DNA of 64,000 nt from positions 330,658,322 to 330,722,321 of the forward strand of contig NC_135783.1 in the NCBI RefSeq assembly GCF_051106095.1, read 5' to 3'. A program made the translations under genes and the position numbers. The notes beneath the pieces are model-generated. The model was not told the DNA's origin and made no database searches. It worked only from the letters and a program-made list of their open reading frames with translations. Of the stretch, positions 39,451 to 51,767 are shown one piece after another (position 1 is the first letter of the stretch; each line of letters opens with the position of its first letter). The stretch is from Pogona vitticeps. Lineage: Eukaryota > Chordata > Lepidosauria > Squamata > Agamidae.

Positions 39451-39767
39451 CTGCAGGAAAGAAAATGATGAAGACAATTCTAGTGAAATCCAACAACAAA
39501 GTCCATAGTGTTTTTTCATAACCATCTATAAGATGAAAGCTATAACCTATACACACTTACCTGGGAGTTAATCCCATTGAATTCAACAGGTATTCTTAGT
39601 AGAGATTTACATCATGCTGTAGAGCAACTTGTAGCTTGCTAAAAATTTTAAGCATGGAAACATAAACAAGGAGTGCATAATTGTCACAGATTTGACGTCC
39701 TTGCACTATAATTAAATACGAATTACAATTAATTGTCAGATAATTGGTAATTGCTGTTTGTTGATAT

Positions 39768-41225
39768 ATGGATGAAACAGATGCCCTGGATCTGTTTCAG
39801 TCGGGCTTCAGGCCGCGCCACAGTACAGAGACGGCATTGGTCGCCCTGTACGATGACCTGTTAAGGGAGGCTGATAGGGGCAAAATATTTCTGCTGGTCT
39901 TCCTCGACATCTCGGTGGTCTTCGATACCGTCGACCACAGTATCCTCCTGGGGAGGCTCTCTGAGTTGGGAATCAGTGGCTTGGCACTAGCCTAGCTCCG
40001 TTCCTTCTTGGAGGATCGCCCCCAGAGAGTTCAGCTTGGGGAGAGTGTCTCGGGCCTGTGGAATCTCAATTGTGGCGTCCCACAGGGGTCGATTATCTCC
40101 CCAATGCTGTTTAACATCTATATGTAGCCGCTGGGAGGGGTCATCAGGTGATGTGGGGCATTGTGTCATCAATATGCCGATGACACCCAGTTCTACATCT
40201 CCTTTTCACCAACTGCAGGTGATGCCGTCCTGTCCCTTCAGTGCTGCCTGGGGGCCGTACTGGAATGGATGGAGGAGAATAGGCTGAGGCTGAACTTGGA
40301 CAAGACGGAAGTTCTGAGGGTGGGTGGCCTCGTGGCTGGTGGCTTGGGTGACTCTCTCACATTTGGGGGGGTGACCCTGGCCGCGAAGAGTGGGGTCTGC
40401 AGCTTGGGCCGACGCTCACCATGGAAATTCAGGTGGCATCGGTAGTCCGCACCACCTTTTTCCACCTTTGGGGGATAGCCCGGCTGCGGCCCTATCTAGA
40501 CATGGGGGCACTCACTACCTTGGTGCTTGCACTCGTAATCTCAAGATTAGACCACTGTAACACGCTCTACTTTGGGCTGCCTTTGAGGCTGATGCGGAAA
40601 CTTCAGGTGGTGCAGAATGCGGTGGCCAGACTGGAGTGAGAAAATACCAACACATTTCTCCAACTCTGGCCACACTGCATTGGCTGCCCATTCATTTCTG
40701 CGTCAACTTCAAAGTTTTAATGCTTACTTATAAGGCCCTAAACGGTTTAGGACCTCGATATATGGCAGAACGCCTGCTCCCACCAAGGTCTACTTGGATC
40801 ACCCGTGCGAGTCAGGAGGTGAGGCTGAGGAGCCTGATGCTGAGAGAGGCCCGGAAGGAGAAAACACGAAACCGGGCCTTCTCGGCGGTGGCTCCTTGCC
40901 TATGGAACAACCGCCCTCCGGAGATTCGCGCAGCCCCTATGCTGGGAATCTTTAAAACCCAATTAAAAACATGGTTATACATCCAGGCCTTACCTCCAGT
41001 CAATACCTGATCTCTTTTCTTATTTTCCCCTATTTTATTATCCCTCTATTTTATTACAATTGTTATCCAACGATTATGTACTTTTCTGCATTTTACTGTT
41101 TTATCCTATATTGTAAGCCACCTAGAGTGGACAAGTCGCCCAGATAGGCGGGGAATGAATGAATGAATGAATGAATGAATGAATGAATGAATGAATGAAT
41201 GAATGAATAAATAAATAAATGTAAA
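39768..41225 (+). mobile_element. L2-clade LINE, 5'-truncated copy 2
   Basis: It starts inside the RT (MDETDALDLFQSGFRPRHST), as at 18930 in the first copy. It retains LLVFLDISVVFDTVDHSILL, QYADDTQFYISF, RLDHCNTLYFGLPLRL, and FKVLMLTYKALNGLGPRYMA. Stops and frameshifts occur at 39992, 40125 and around 40400-40640. The tail is (GAAT)n then (AAAT)n at 41153-41220. It is noticeably more damaged than copy 1. Confidence 0.92.
41153..41220. repeat. (GAAT)n/(AAAT)n tail of L2 copy 2
   Basis: About 13 GAAT units followed by AAAT units, after the L2 end AGATAGGCGGGG. Confidence 0.95.
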
Positions 41226-41255
41226 ATTCAGATCAAGGGATTTTTTTAATTACTA

Positions 41256-42659
41256 TTGTTAAAAGATGATGCTGTTAAGGCGCTACATTCAATATGCCAG
41301 CAAGTTTGGAAAACGCAACAGTGGCCAGAGGATTGGAAAAGATCAGTCTACATCCCAATCCCAAAGAAAGGTAGTGCCAAAGAATGCTCTAACTACCGTA
41401 CAATTGCACTCATTTCACACGCTAGCAAGGTTATGCTCAAAATCCTACAAGGTAGGCTTCAGCAGTATGTGGACCGAGAACTCCCAGAAGTACAAGCTGG
41501 ATTCCGAAGGGGCAGAGGAACTCGAGACCAAATTGCTAACCTGCGATGGATTATGGAGAAAGCCAGAAAGTTCCAGAAAAATATCTACTTCTGCTTCATT
41601 GACTATGCAAAAGCCTTTGACTGTGTGGACCATAGCAAACTATGGCAAGTCCTTAAAGAAATGGGCGTGCCTGACCACCTTGTCTATCTCCTGAGAAACC
41701 TATATGTAGAACAGGAAGCAACAGTTAGAACTGGATATGGAACAACTGACTGGTTCAAAATTGGGAAAGGAGTACGACAAGGCTGTATATTGTCTCCCTG
41801 CTTATTTAACTTATATGCAGAATACATCATGCGGAAGGCTGGACTGGAGGAATCCCAAGCCGGAATTAAGATTGCCAGAAGAAATATCAACAATCTCAGA
41901 TATGCAAATGATACCACTCTGCTGGCAGAAAGTGAGGAGGAATTAAAGAACCTTGTAATGAGGTTGAAAGAGGAGAGTGCAAAAAACGGCCTGAAACTCA
42001 ACATAAAAAAAACTAAGATAATGGCCACTGGTCCCATCACCTCCTGGCAAATAGAAGGGGAAGATATGGAGGCAGTGACAGATTTTACTTTCTTGGGCTC
42101 CATGATCACTGCAGATGGAGACAGCAGCCATGAAATTAAAAGACGCCTGCTTCTGGGGAGGAAAGCGATGACAAACCTTGACAGCATTTTGAAAAGCAGA
42201 GACATCACCTTGCCAACAAAAGTCCGAATAGTCAAAGCTATGGTTTTTCCTGTTGTGATGTATGGATGTGAGAGCTGGACCATAAAGAAAGCAGACCGCC
42301 GAAGAATTGATGCCTTTGAATTACGGTGCTGGAGGAGGCTCTTGAGAGTCCCCTGGACTGCAAGGAGAACAAACCTATCAATTCTAAAGGAAATCAACCC
42401 TGAGTGCTCACTGGAAGGACAGATCCTAAAGCTGAGGCTCCAGTACTTTGGCTATCTGATGAGAAGAGAAGATTCCTTGGAAAAGACCTTGATATTGGGA
42501 AAGAGTGACGGCAAGAGGAGAAGGGGACGACTGAGGACGAGATGGCTGGACAGTGTCTGCGAAGCAACCAACATGAAATTGACAGACCTCCGGGAGGCAG
42601 TGGAAGATAGGAAGGCCTGGCGTGCTCTGGTCCATGGGGTCACAAAGAGTCGGACATGA
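41256..42659 (+). pseudogene. BovB reverse transcriptase, 467-codon open frame with YAND box
   Basis: An open frame covers most of the RT: KGSAKECSNYRTIALISHAS, VQAGFRRGRGTRDQIANLRW, FCFIDYAKAFDCVDH, VRQGCILSPCLFNLYAEYIM, RYANDTTLLAES, and then the C-terminal SWTIKKADRRRIDAFELRCW and GRLRTRWLDSV. The active-site box should read YADD; here it is YAND (GAT to AAT at 41908), replacing a catalytic Asp and likely abolishing polymerase activity. It has no start of its own because the copy is truncated. Confidence 0.93.
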
Positions 42660-42685
42660 CTAAACAACAACAACAACAACAACAT
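41256..42685 (+). mobile_element. BovB (RTE) LINE, 5'-truncated, large open frame
   Basis: Sequence from the RT palm to the 3' terminus, ending AGAGTCGGACATGACTAAAC then (AAC)n at 42663-42684. BovB is a horizontally transferred RTE LINE found in squamates and ruminants. It begins only ~30 bp after the L2 tail, so the two lie back to back. The 5' endonuclease part is missing. Confidence 0.95.
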
Positions 42686-42689
42686 TGTT

Positions 42690-43352
42690 TGGATTCAAGA
42701 TCAATGTTTAGATTACTGAGATCACTCTTAGTATATCAACATTACTTCTAGCTTGGGTAACGGTGCTAATCAACTGATGCTGAAAAATGTTGACTTCCGA
42801 AAGCCACACAACTGTTCCTATTCCTAAAAAGGTACTTGGAAAAGTTGACCAAATCTTGCTATCCTGGAATCCATACACAAAGAAATAACTATGTAGAAAG
42901 CAGTCTCGTGTATGAGTTTTAGCTGAGTGTGATCCACAAGATCCATCAGTGCCAAACAGTAACACAGTCAATGGTTCCTGTATTGCAAAAGTAAAACTGA
43001 CCAAGTCCTATCAAAGATAATTGTCCTTAAACTGGAACTGGGAATTGCACTTAAATTGGACACATGTTTATTTTAAATCGTGCTCAAGGTAGCCAAATAT
43101 TAAAACATATTAAAAACAAACTAGATTGTAAAACCATGATCAGTACAAAAATTAACATGGTAATAAAAGGCCAGTTTGCATGTTTACAGCCTTCCTAAAA
43201 GAGGAGCATACCCAACACAGGAGCGCCCCCTTCCTATGTGCCCATCAAGTGGGCCTGCAGAGGGGCTGATATTCTGAAGGCAACATATTGTATGTGCAGC
43301 TCTTCATGCCTAGGCAGGTTCATGATGAGATCAGTAGTCCTTTAGTTAGCTA
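42690..43352. other. Intergenic, nothing recognised
   Basis: No repeat termini or coding signals noted. Confidence 0.35.
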
Positions 43353-43632
43353 CCCTGTTTCCCCAAAAATAAGACCTAACCTGTATATAAGCCCTAGTTT
43401 GATTTTTCAGGATGCTTATAATATAAGCCCTACCCTCAAAATATGCCCCAGTTAAGTGACACCCCGCCCTCCACCGTTGTGCAGCAACTAGAAGAAGATT
43501 ATATGACTTATTTGAATACATGTAGATTGTTGTACATGAAAAAAGAAAAAAATTCCCTGAAAATAAGCCCTAATGTGTTTTTGGAGCAAAAATTAATATA
43601 CGACCCTTTCTTATTTTCAGGGAAACACGGTA
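43353..43632 (-). mobile_element. ATAAGAC-type TIR element, full-length copy (- orientation)
   Basis: It begins CCCTGTTTCCCCAAAAATAA and ends TTATTTTCAGGGAAACACGG, with TA at both edges (43351-43352, 43633-43634). It is the reverse complement of 26449-26732. Confidence 0.87.
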
Positions 43633-44130
43633 GGTACCAAGCTGTGGTCAGTTATGATGAAATATTGCTGGATTAGATCAAAGCAGGGCATGACTGTGTG
43701 AAGGAACACAAGAAACTACTTTTACCTTGTGTGTTCCAGTCTTGAGATCCCAACTGCAGTCTCTCTCAGACTGGGCAAGATTTATGATAGTCTTTCTTGT
43801 CCAGCAACAGCTGTGCATTTGGCACTGAAATCTACTACAGCCGCATTGTAAAATAAAACAATGTGTATTTCCTTAAACTATCAATTTAAACACACTGCAA
43901 CATTTAATTGAAACATAAACAATCAGATAATATGTCTTACTTAATAATGACTAATTGTTACTCATTACTTCAGCCAGAAGTCTGAATGTATTTGCACTTG
44001 GAATTTCCCTTGTCTGTTTGGCTTCCTTGTCTCAGACCCTCTGTTCTTAATGTGACCATTCTAGCTATAAATCGTAGGGCAATGCTTTTGTCTACAATTT
44101 CTGGGAATTTCTAAAACTTAAACAGGGTAA

Positions 44131-44310
44131 TTGCTGGCTGAATAACTCAGTGGTTTAGGTACAGGCTGTGGAGCCAGAAGTTGGGAGTTTGATTCCCCAC
44201 TGTGCCTTCTGTGAGTACAGCCAGCTTGTGGGGCCTTGGGCAAGCTGCACAGTCCCAGTGTGCCTTCAGAAGAAGGTAAGGGTAAACAACTTCTGAGTAT
44301 TCTCTGCTGA
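44131..44310 (+). mobile_element. tRNA-derived SINE (RTE-tail family), 3'-incomplete
   Basis: GCTGAATAACTCAGTGGTTT, GAGTTTGATTCCCCACTGTG (B box) and GCCTTGGGCAAGCTGCACAG. It resembles MIR but with squamate-type body sequence; the tail is lost. Confidence 0.65.
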
Positions 44311-46131
44311 AGAGTTTTTAAGTTTTTGCTTAAATTCCTTTAACTATGTAGCAGGAGTGCAGGGATTCACAGAGCAAAATAGTATCAAGCTCCCCAAAGT
44401 AGTCCACCCCTTTTCTCATTAATTGGCACTTAAGGTCTCAGTAACTCACTCTGAGACATTTTGTAAGGAGAAAGAATAAAATATGGCTGCTTTTAGCAAC
44501 ATACTTCATCAGACTAAAGAGAGAGAGAGAAAGGAACCACAGAGCAGAGAGATGGAGCTCTTTATGAATTCAGAGGTAGGGAAGGAACCATAGATTAGTG
44601 CTGGATAGATTAACAGTCACCCCAGCCCAGAAAGGGCCCTCTCACCAAACCTACTAAAGGCAGCATGCGAAGTTGCAAGGACTCCAACACTCTCTACCTG
44701 GATAACTGTGAAGTGTCACAAATTGACGACACACTGTTATTATTATTATACAGGGTAATACGGCTCTATCAATCATGTTCCCTCACTAGTTTTTCTTCTG
44801 CTAATTATGAACTGTGCTGAATTGATAATCCTTGAGTGTAGACAAAACAACCCACATCCAAATTCATTTAGTGCAATCTGCTGGCTTTAACAGATGGATT
44901 GCAATCTATAACCAAACCGATGATAATTTTTCAAAAGTTCTCTGACATTTTTTAGATCATAAAACCTCCATTCTGCTCAAATTATACTTTAGACAATGAA
45001 AGAAAGGAAAAAGAAAGCAAAAGGCACCGAAAGACAGCTGCCTCATCATTATCTTTGCAAGAGCATTAGAGTATTTTTTTTTAACAAAAGCTTTACAAAC
45101 ATGTTTATTCAGTTCATTTGCAATAAAAACAGAAAGGGAAACAACTCATATTTTAGAGCTAATGTGGTGTTGTCAGTGCCATATTTTGACTAGGAAGGTC
45201 AACATTCAAGCTGGCCATTCATCTCAGTGGGTGACCACAGGCCAGGTTGCTGCTGCCCACTATGGCCTGCTTCACAGAATTGTTGTAAGGATAAAAGAGG
45301 TGTTAGATGAATAAGATTCAATAATATCAAATATTATATATGCTGTTGTCTTTTTCTCTGCTTCGTGTTGCTTTCCATCCCCCAAAATCTATATTGAAAT
45401 ATAAAAACAGGTTTATGCTGTTGGAAAATAAGTTATTCTGAATCACACAAACCAACAATCCCCAGAACTTAGTAGGCACCAGTTCATAGGCTGAACTCCC
45501 AACATGCAATTAAATAACCAATGTTAAACAGGAAACCAGCTAAAAAGAGAACTGGCCACAAGCCAACAACAGCTGAACCACCTCAGCAAACAAAATACAG
45601 ACAAGCCACCTCACAACAAACCCTATTACTATTTTAGTAAACGCAACTTGAACAATGGATTTGAAGAAAGTTGCAAATGTTTAGAAACTACTATGTTTTT
45701 GAGAATAGGATGTGTCTTTCACATACAATGATTTAAGGTACAAAAAGCATCTCAGTGAATTTACTGCAGAATTGTTTAAAAGTACAAACTATAAATTTTG
45801 TAGATCTTCAAATATATGAAGAGCTTTTTAGCATTAATGATGCAAACATCATCAGTTCAATTCTATCTAAGTACATTCACATATTTGTTTAGCCCAGATT
45901 TGTCAGTTACTTCTGAAGGTCTCAGGCAGCAAAGAAAAGTTAGTACTGTATTGATTAATTGTCAGAATTATTCATATGTTATAACTGTTATTGGTCCTGT
46001 AAGTGTATTCTTCCCCCTAAGGATCTTCATTAGCAGTTGCAGCTCTGACCACAAATGCAATAACAAAACGTTATGTGGTTTTGCTATAGAAAATGTATAT
46101 TTTGGGCAATAACATGTTTACCCACAAATCA
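44311..46131. other. Intergenic, nothing recognised
   Basis: AT-rich sequence; small ORFs show no family features. Confidence 0.35.
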
Positions 46132-46167
46132 CTTGATATTTAGCAAGGAGAATTTGACCTATACTAT
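46132..46167 (+). repeat. 36-bp direct repeat, unit 1 (source copy?)
   Basis: Identical to 46727-46762. It begins CTTGATATTTAGCAAGG and ends TTTGACCTATACTAT. The spacing is 595 bp. Confidence 0.95.
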
Positions 46168-46299
46168 TCATCATCCAAATTACCTGTGTCTTATTTTTCC
46201 TTCTCTTATTTTATTGCTTTCATGCTTTCTCCAGGGGGTTCTTGGCAGCACACATGGAGTTATCATGGCTTATCTTCACAACTAAACCTGAGGTTCTGA

Positions 46300-46415
46300 A
46301 ACACAGTGAAGGAACATGCGGCCTTCTAGATGTTCTTGAACTCCAAATCCAATGGCTGCCTTGGCCAATATCATGGTGTGAAGGAGTAACATTTCAGCAA
46401 CATCTGGAGGGAAAA
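46300..46415. repeat. Short foldback repeat (TCTAGATGTT...CAACATCTGGAGG)
   Basis: TTCTAGATGTTCTTGAACTC at the left and CAACATCTGGAGGG at the right are near inverted repeats. Related fragments lie at 55480-55580 and 62730-62775 (CAACAACATCAGGAGG). Family unknown. Confidence 0.5.
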
Positions 46416-46726
46416 ATATTATTCTAAAGGAGTGGTGAGTTTCAGAGCTTGTAACGTGTGCCACACCACATAGTGAGCTTCATAAATGGGTGGAGGCTTT
46501 GACTTTCTTCTGTACTGCTTATCGTGAGATATCTTTTTTGTTATGATCCTCTTGTGCTGTGTATTTGATAATTTAAACTGCTATAATAAATAAAAACTTT
46601 GAAAGCCTTCCATGTTTTTTTTTTAACATTATCTTCAAAAGAAGCTTCACAAAATAGAATAAAAGTCTTTCCTTATCTGCCAAGCAAGTATGTCCTGATG
46701 GCTGAAACTGTTTATTGATATTTAGT

Positions 46727-46762
46727 CTTGATATTTAGCAAGGAGAATTTGACCTATACTAT
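46727..46762 (+). repeat. 36-bp direct repeat, unit 2, at the 5' edge of a truncated SINE
   Basis: Identical to 46132-46167 and directly joined to SINE sequence. It is preceded by TTGATATTTAGT, which matches the unit's own start, so an 11-nt microhomology (TTGATATTTAG) sits at the junction. Confidence 0.95.
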
Positions 46763-46936
46763 CCCAGGTAGCCAGCTCAAGGTTGACTCAGCCTTCTATC
46801 CTCCTGAGGTTAGTAAAATGAGTACCCAGCTTGCTGGGGCGGGGGCAGTATGTAGCTTACATAATTAACTTGTAAACCGCCCAGAGAGTGCTTGAAGCAC
46901 TATGGGGCGGTATATAAGCAGCACACTTTGCCTTCT
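46763..46936 (+). mobile_element. tRNA-derived SINE with L2-like tail, 5'-truncated (copy 3)
   Basis: It begins within the body (CCAGGTAGCCAGCTCAAGG) and continues GTAAAATGAGTACCCAGC, AACCGCCCAGAGAGTGC and GGGGCGGTATATAAGCAGC. The tRNA head is missing. Confidence 0.85.
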
Positions 46937-47054
46937 TTAAAAATTATTTATTTAATTTTTAGGGTTATCTTACCTTCAGCACTTGTGACTAACAAACTTT
47001 GACTGGCTAGCTACGTATGAACATCATCCTAGGGGGCGGGGGAAGCAAACCAAA

Positions 47055-48020
47055 CAAGTATCTCAGTAGCACCAAGATTCCAAGTCTCAAATGACCTCCA
47101 AGAAATCATAAAACTCCAGTTGGAGGGGATCTTTGGGGCTATTAAGCCCAACTATCTGCCAGTGCAGGAACCCACAACTAAAGCATCCTGATAAATGACA
47201 AGTCTAATCACTAAAAGAGAGGCCACACCTTCAAGGCATGATATTCTACCCCTGAGTGGCTCATATTAATTACCAGGAAATTCTTCCTAGTAGTTTGTGA
47301 GACTTACCTGTCTTGTAATTTGAATCTATTGGTTCAGATCCTACCCTTTGGAGTAACAAAACGAAACAAATAACACACCCCAAAACCAAGCTTGCTTCAT
47401 CTTTCATGTGACAGCCCTTGAAATATTTCAATATAGCTATTTGATAGCTCTTTGTTTTCTCCAGGTTAAATATGCTCAACTCTCTCAACTATTTCACATT
47501 AGTCTTGATTTCAAGACCCTTTCCCAGCTTGGTTGCTCTCAGATCATGCCCAGAGTTGTTGATATAAATTGTTTTTAGTGTGAGTTTTCCACGGTGAACA
47601 CAGCTCTCCAGAAGAGGTCTTAATGAAATTAGAATACAGTGGTACAATTGCTATCAATACTATTGAGTGATGTGGACCTTACATATCCATTACTGCAGCC
47701 TGTGATTGCATTTTTTAATGCAGGGTCACACCGTTGACTCTTGTTTGGCTTGCAGGTTACTAAGACCTCTAGATCCTTTTTACAAGGTACTGCTGTCAAT
47801 CCAGGTGTCATCCATCCTGTGGCTGTACATCTGATTTCTCCTCCCTAATTGTCAAACTTTACACCTATCTCTACCGAAATTCATTTTGTTTTTTTCTGTC
47901 TGGTTCTCAGAGGATAATCTTAAACCCTGATTCTGTCTTCTGAAGTATACGCTATCATATCCCCTGGTTTGTGTCATTTGCAAATATAAGCATCCCCATT
48001 AATCCCTTTCCAAATCCTAC
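47055..48020 (-). mobile_element. CR1-type LINE 3' region, degraded
   Basis: TTGGAGGGGATCTTTGGGGC (compare avian GGAAGGGACCTT), TACCAGGAAATTCTTCCTAG, then CCTCTAGATCCTTTTTACAA and GTGTCATTTGCAAATATAAG. These follow the usual order of reverse-complemented CR1 3' sequence. No coding part recognised. Confidence 0.6.
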
Positions 48021-48852
48021 ATAAAGATGTTGAACAACACGTGGGCATGAACACAATGTACTTACTATGCTAAGGAGGTAGTATGCCACTAAAGAGAGCC
48101 TGTTGAACTTTAGAATTTGTACATGTGGCCTCCATCTAGGTGAGTCCCAGTACATGAACGAGTTTTTAATGTGCCTTTTACAGTATTTAAAAATTCTCAC
48201 ACTTTGTAGAAATTAACTTTTTTTCTTTAAAAAAGAGGTAAAAAACCTGATTGGTGCCAATTGAGCTTTTCTTTTAAAGCAGATGAAAGATAGGTTTAAA
48301 CTTTCTCCCTCATGTACTGGCCTCATGTACTGGTCCCAGTCCAGATCAGGGTTGCACCTGCTTATTTTAGGATAAAAAGTGGCCCTTATGTGCGCACTAC
48401 ATCTTCACAATTTCATTGTAAGATAGAGTAGGCTGAAAGGACACCAAGGTTATCACAGAGGTTTCATGAGTCTTCCCAATCCTACAATCCAGCACTCTAA
48501 CTACTACCCCATACTGATGTACTCCAATACTGACATTCTGGTAGGCAAACTGTTTCTGTGTACTGAATAAGGAGGAGTAGAAAACCTATGGCACAATCAA
48601 TCTGTTCATCTCTAAGATACCACAGGACTTTGTTGTTTTTGTCAAAATAAACCAACATGGCTACCCCTCTTAAAAATCTCCAGACTCAAGAGGCTTGCCT
48701 ACATAAACAAACATAATTATAAAACCAGATCCAATGTTTATTATGTTCTTTAGTGAATATTGATACCTATAAGACAACAAGAGTTAGTGATAGCTTGTTA
48801 GATTCACTGAAATAACACAAACATAAGCTAACGTTCTACTCCACCGGCATTT

Positions 48853-49070
48853 TCATCAGACCAGGTATTAAGGGATATAGTAGGAAAAAAACCCTCCGAT
48901 ATGCAGATGATACCACTCTGATGGCAGAAAGTGAGGAGGAACTAAAGAACCTTGTAATGAGGGTGAAAGAGGAGAGTGCAAAAAATGGTCTGAAACTCAA
49001 CATAAAAAAAACTAAGATCATGGCCACTGGCCCCATCACGACTAAACGACTAAACGAACGAACGAAAACG
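48853..49070 (+). mobile_element. BovB LINE fragment with internal deletion
   Basis: It encodes RYADDTTLMAESEEELKNLV, then MRVKEESAKNGLKLNIKKTK and IMATGPIT, with YADD intact. At 49040 it jumps straight to the 3' tail (CGACTAAACGAC, then CGAA repeats). About 600 bp found in the copy at 41256 (after GPITSWQ) are missing. Confidence 0.88.
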
Positions 49071-51409
49071 AGGAAAAAAAGACATATAAAAGTTTAGAAA
49101 ATCATGGCTAGAAGCACATGCCAGGTTATTTTGTTTAAAGCAAGCTCCAAAATGGGGATAGCAATCACTTAACAGGAAGCAGTTTTCAAATTTCATCTCT
49201 AGAGTATAGATTATAACATCATCTTAATATTGTTAAGACAAAGAGTGAGCAGTCACTTAGCATAAACCCATGGTCCTATATTGAAACATGTTCCTCTTTA
49301 GTGGGAACAGAGGGACGTGGCAAGCCCATATCAGAAAGGTTTGGATAGAAGTTGGTCAGACAGGGCTGTGAAGGACTCCTCAAGAGTTGGAAGCTTAGCT
49401 TATGTTTGTGATATTTTAGTAGTCTAATATTATTTATTTGATTTATATCCCGCTCATCTGGTAAATCTATACCACTCTGAGGTGTCACTCTTTGTAGCGT
49501 GGATGAGGACTATACAGCTTGTCCCTACCCTTTTCTCTCTTTTTTTTTTTGTTGGATTATGGAAGATACCATGAATAGCCCACCAGGGCAGTATCTACAA
49601 CCAAGCAAAAAAAATTAATATTATCCCGAGGTGGGGGAGGCGAGTGAGGGCTGAGGACAACACTTTCCTCCAACTATGAGATAATATTTTTAATTTGGAC
49701 TTGCCTAGTGTGCAGTCTAAATTTTTTCCTGCTTCTCTGATAGTTTGCCACATTTCAGTAATGCCCAACCTTATGAAGACTCCTGAAGACCTTATGTTTA
49801 TTTCAGTTTAAGGATCTAATAAATGTATCACTCACCCACATCTTCAGAATGTATACAAAGACTGTACAGCTTCTTTCTTTTCCCCTGATATCTGTCGTTT
49901 CTTCGACTGTTTTAATTAGCAGTGTTTGGTTCCTCACACCAGGCTAGCTATGCTGCCATTTTTGTGTCACTTTTGTTATAAGGAATAAAAAAAGATTTAC
50001 CTCAAGAAGCAAGTCAAAGTAAAGCTAACATGGCACTAGAATTCTTTCCTCATTTTCAGAAGATAAAAGCAGCTTGTGAAAAAGGAAAGCAGGTTCTACT
50101 ACCCTCACACGTATGATGAACCCACAGAGTTTGAAAATTGGCCAATTACTTATTGAAATGCCAGATGCAAGGTAGAAAATATGACTCATGTTAAAGACAT
50201 CAATGTCCAATGTTTACAACAGAGAAAAATGGAAATATTTCCAATTAAACTGCCATCTGAAAATGAAGTGATCAATGTGGTTCTCTTCAACCTATTTATT
50301 TCAGACTCTGTGGCTATTATGTTCAAACAAATAATTTCCTCTCAGTTCAGTTCTGGACCAGACATAAGGCTGTTTGCAATTTGTAACATGAGCCATGAAT
50401 TAAGTCCAAATACAGCTAGAAAAAGTAAAAGGAAAAAAGCAGCTTATTAATTCTACACAATGTTTGTCAATTCTGCCTAAACAAGCTGGGGTCAAGACTG
50501 CAGCTGCTGAAAAGGCATGGTACTTTAGTTTCCATACACGAAAGAATTGAGACTGAACCAAGGACTTTTTCCAGTGTCACTAACTAAATCATTAGCATGT
50601 TTACCTTTTGATGCCTTTCCACTATTGGTGGTATGAAATACAAGGAATGGAAAATGTCAAATGAGGCACGCAAGTTCAGGTGAGGCTTTGGAAAAGGAAA
50701 GCTTTGATCAAAAGATAGTAGATCCAATCAGGTTGAGTAAAAATCAAATGGTAGTGGTGAAAGTATATAATCCAGTAAAAGAAGGGGTAGCCATAGAGCA
50801 AGATGTAGCTAAATCAGGAGAGAATCACACAGGCATAAAACGGGCAGAACTCTATCAGATCGTACATAGTAATCCACCAGGCATGTCAGGGAAGATCTCA
50901 AGACTCCAACTGGTCCCACCAGTGGTGGAGTCATTCCTGGAGACAGCCTACCACATGGCTGGGTGTAAAGCACTACTTAAATTTCCCAGAATGCCCTGGA
51001 CACTGTGAGCAATTTAAATGCAAGCTTTCAGCTACACTTTTGTTGCCACTGGCCTGTGTGCCAGAGGGGTGGGAGGGTGGGCGTAACTGTAAGAAGGAGA
51101 CCATGAGAAAGTGTCACCAAATCTTGCAGTAGCAAATCGCACAGATCAGTTCCATGCTATGTGAAAATAATCTGAGGGCAGATGCATTGAATGGAGAATG
51201 TTAATGTGGGAAACAACCACACTGTCTACTGCACTGATTTGAACAGGTTGTGGAACAAGGCCTTCAGGAGGCAGCAAACAGCTCCATGAATATCAAACTG
51301 GACAATCCACGAAAGAACACTAACAATGCAACTGCAGATGTTTAATTTCAAAGAACTGCCATCCAATGTCACTAAGGAAGCATACATTGGATTGTACTGG
51401 GTGGAGAGA
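49071..51409. other. Intergenic, mostly unrecognised
   Basis: Only an L2-type 3' end scrap near 49428-49490 (TTTATATCCCGCTCATCTGG, - orientation) is identifiable. An open frame at 50661-51008 is described under findings. Confidence 0.4.
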
Positions 51410-51545
51410 GAGGTTACTTGCCTGTAACCATGGATCTTCAAGTGGTACTCTGTAAATTCACACAAATGGGTATTTTCCGAGGTTTCCGTGCGCAGGTGCA
51501 ACTACCCATTTGTATGCATTCACAGAGTCCACGATGAAGAATTAC
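51410..51545. mobile_element. Hairpin (foldback) element
   Basis: The left arm CTTCAAGTGGTACTCTGTAA then TTCACACAAATGGGTA is mirrored by TACCCATTTGTATGCATTCA then CAGAGTCCACGATGAAGAA. The arms are separated by about 20 nt. It is non-coding and resembles a palindromic repeat common in squamates. Confidence 0.65.
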
Positions 51546-51767
51546 ACAACTCTGCAATATGAGGGGAACAATAAAGGGGAACAATAACAACAAATATTTA
51601 TACCCCCTATTTTCACCTGAAGAGGAGCCAAGGTGGCATACAATATGAAAAACAAACAATGTAAAAATTAAATAACACAACAAAACAAAATAATAATGAT
51701 AATGATAAGGAAACAGCAGCACAACTCTCAGGCAGGCAGTAAGTGAGAAATGTATGGCATAACACTC

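Noticed and set aside
41684-42397. 237-codon frame on the - strand across BovB
   Set aside because: It is the shadow of the BovB RT frame on the opposite strand.
47639-47655. CAGTGGTACAATTG as another Tigger-like TIR
   Set aside because: No matching right end and no TAATCCG block; it lies inside CR1-type sequence.
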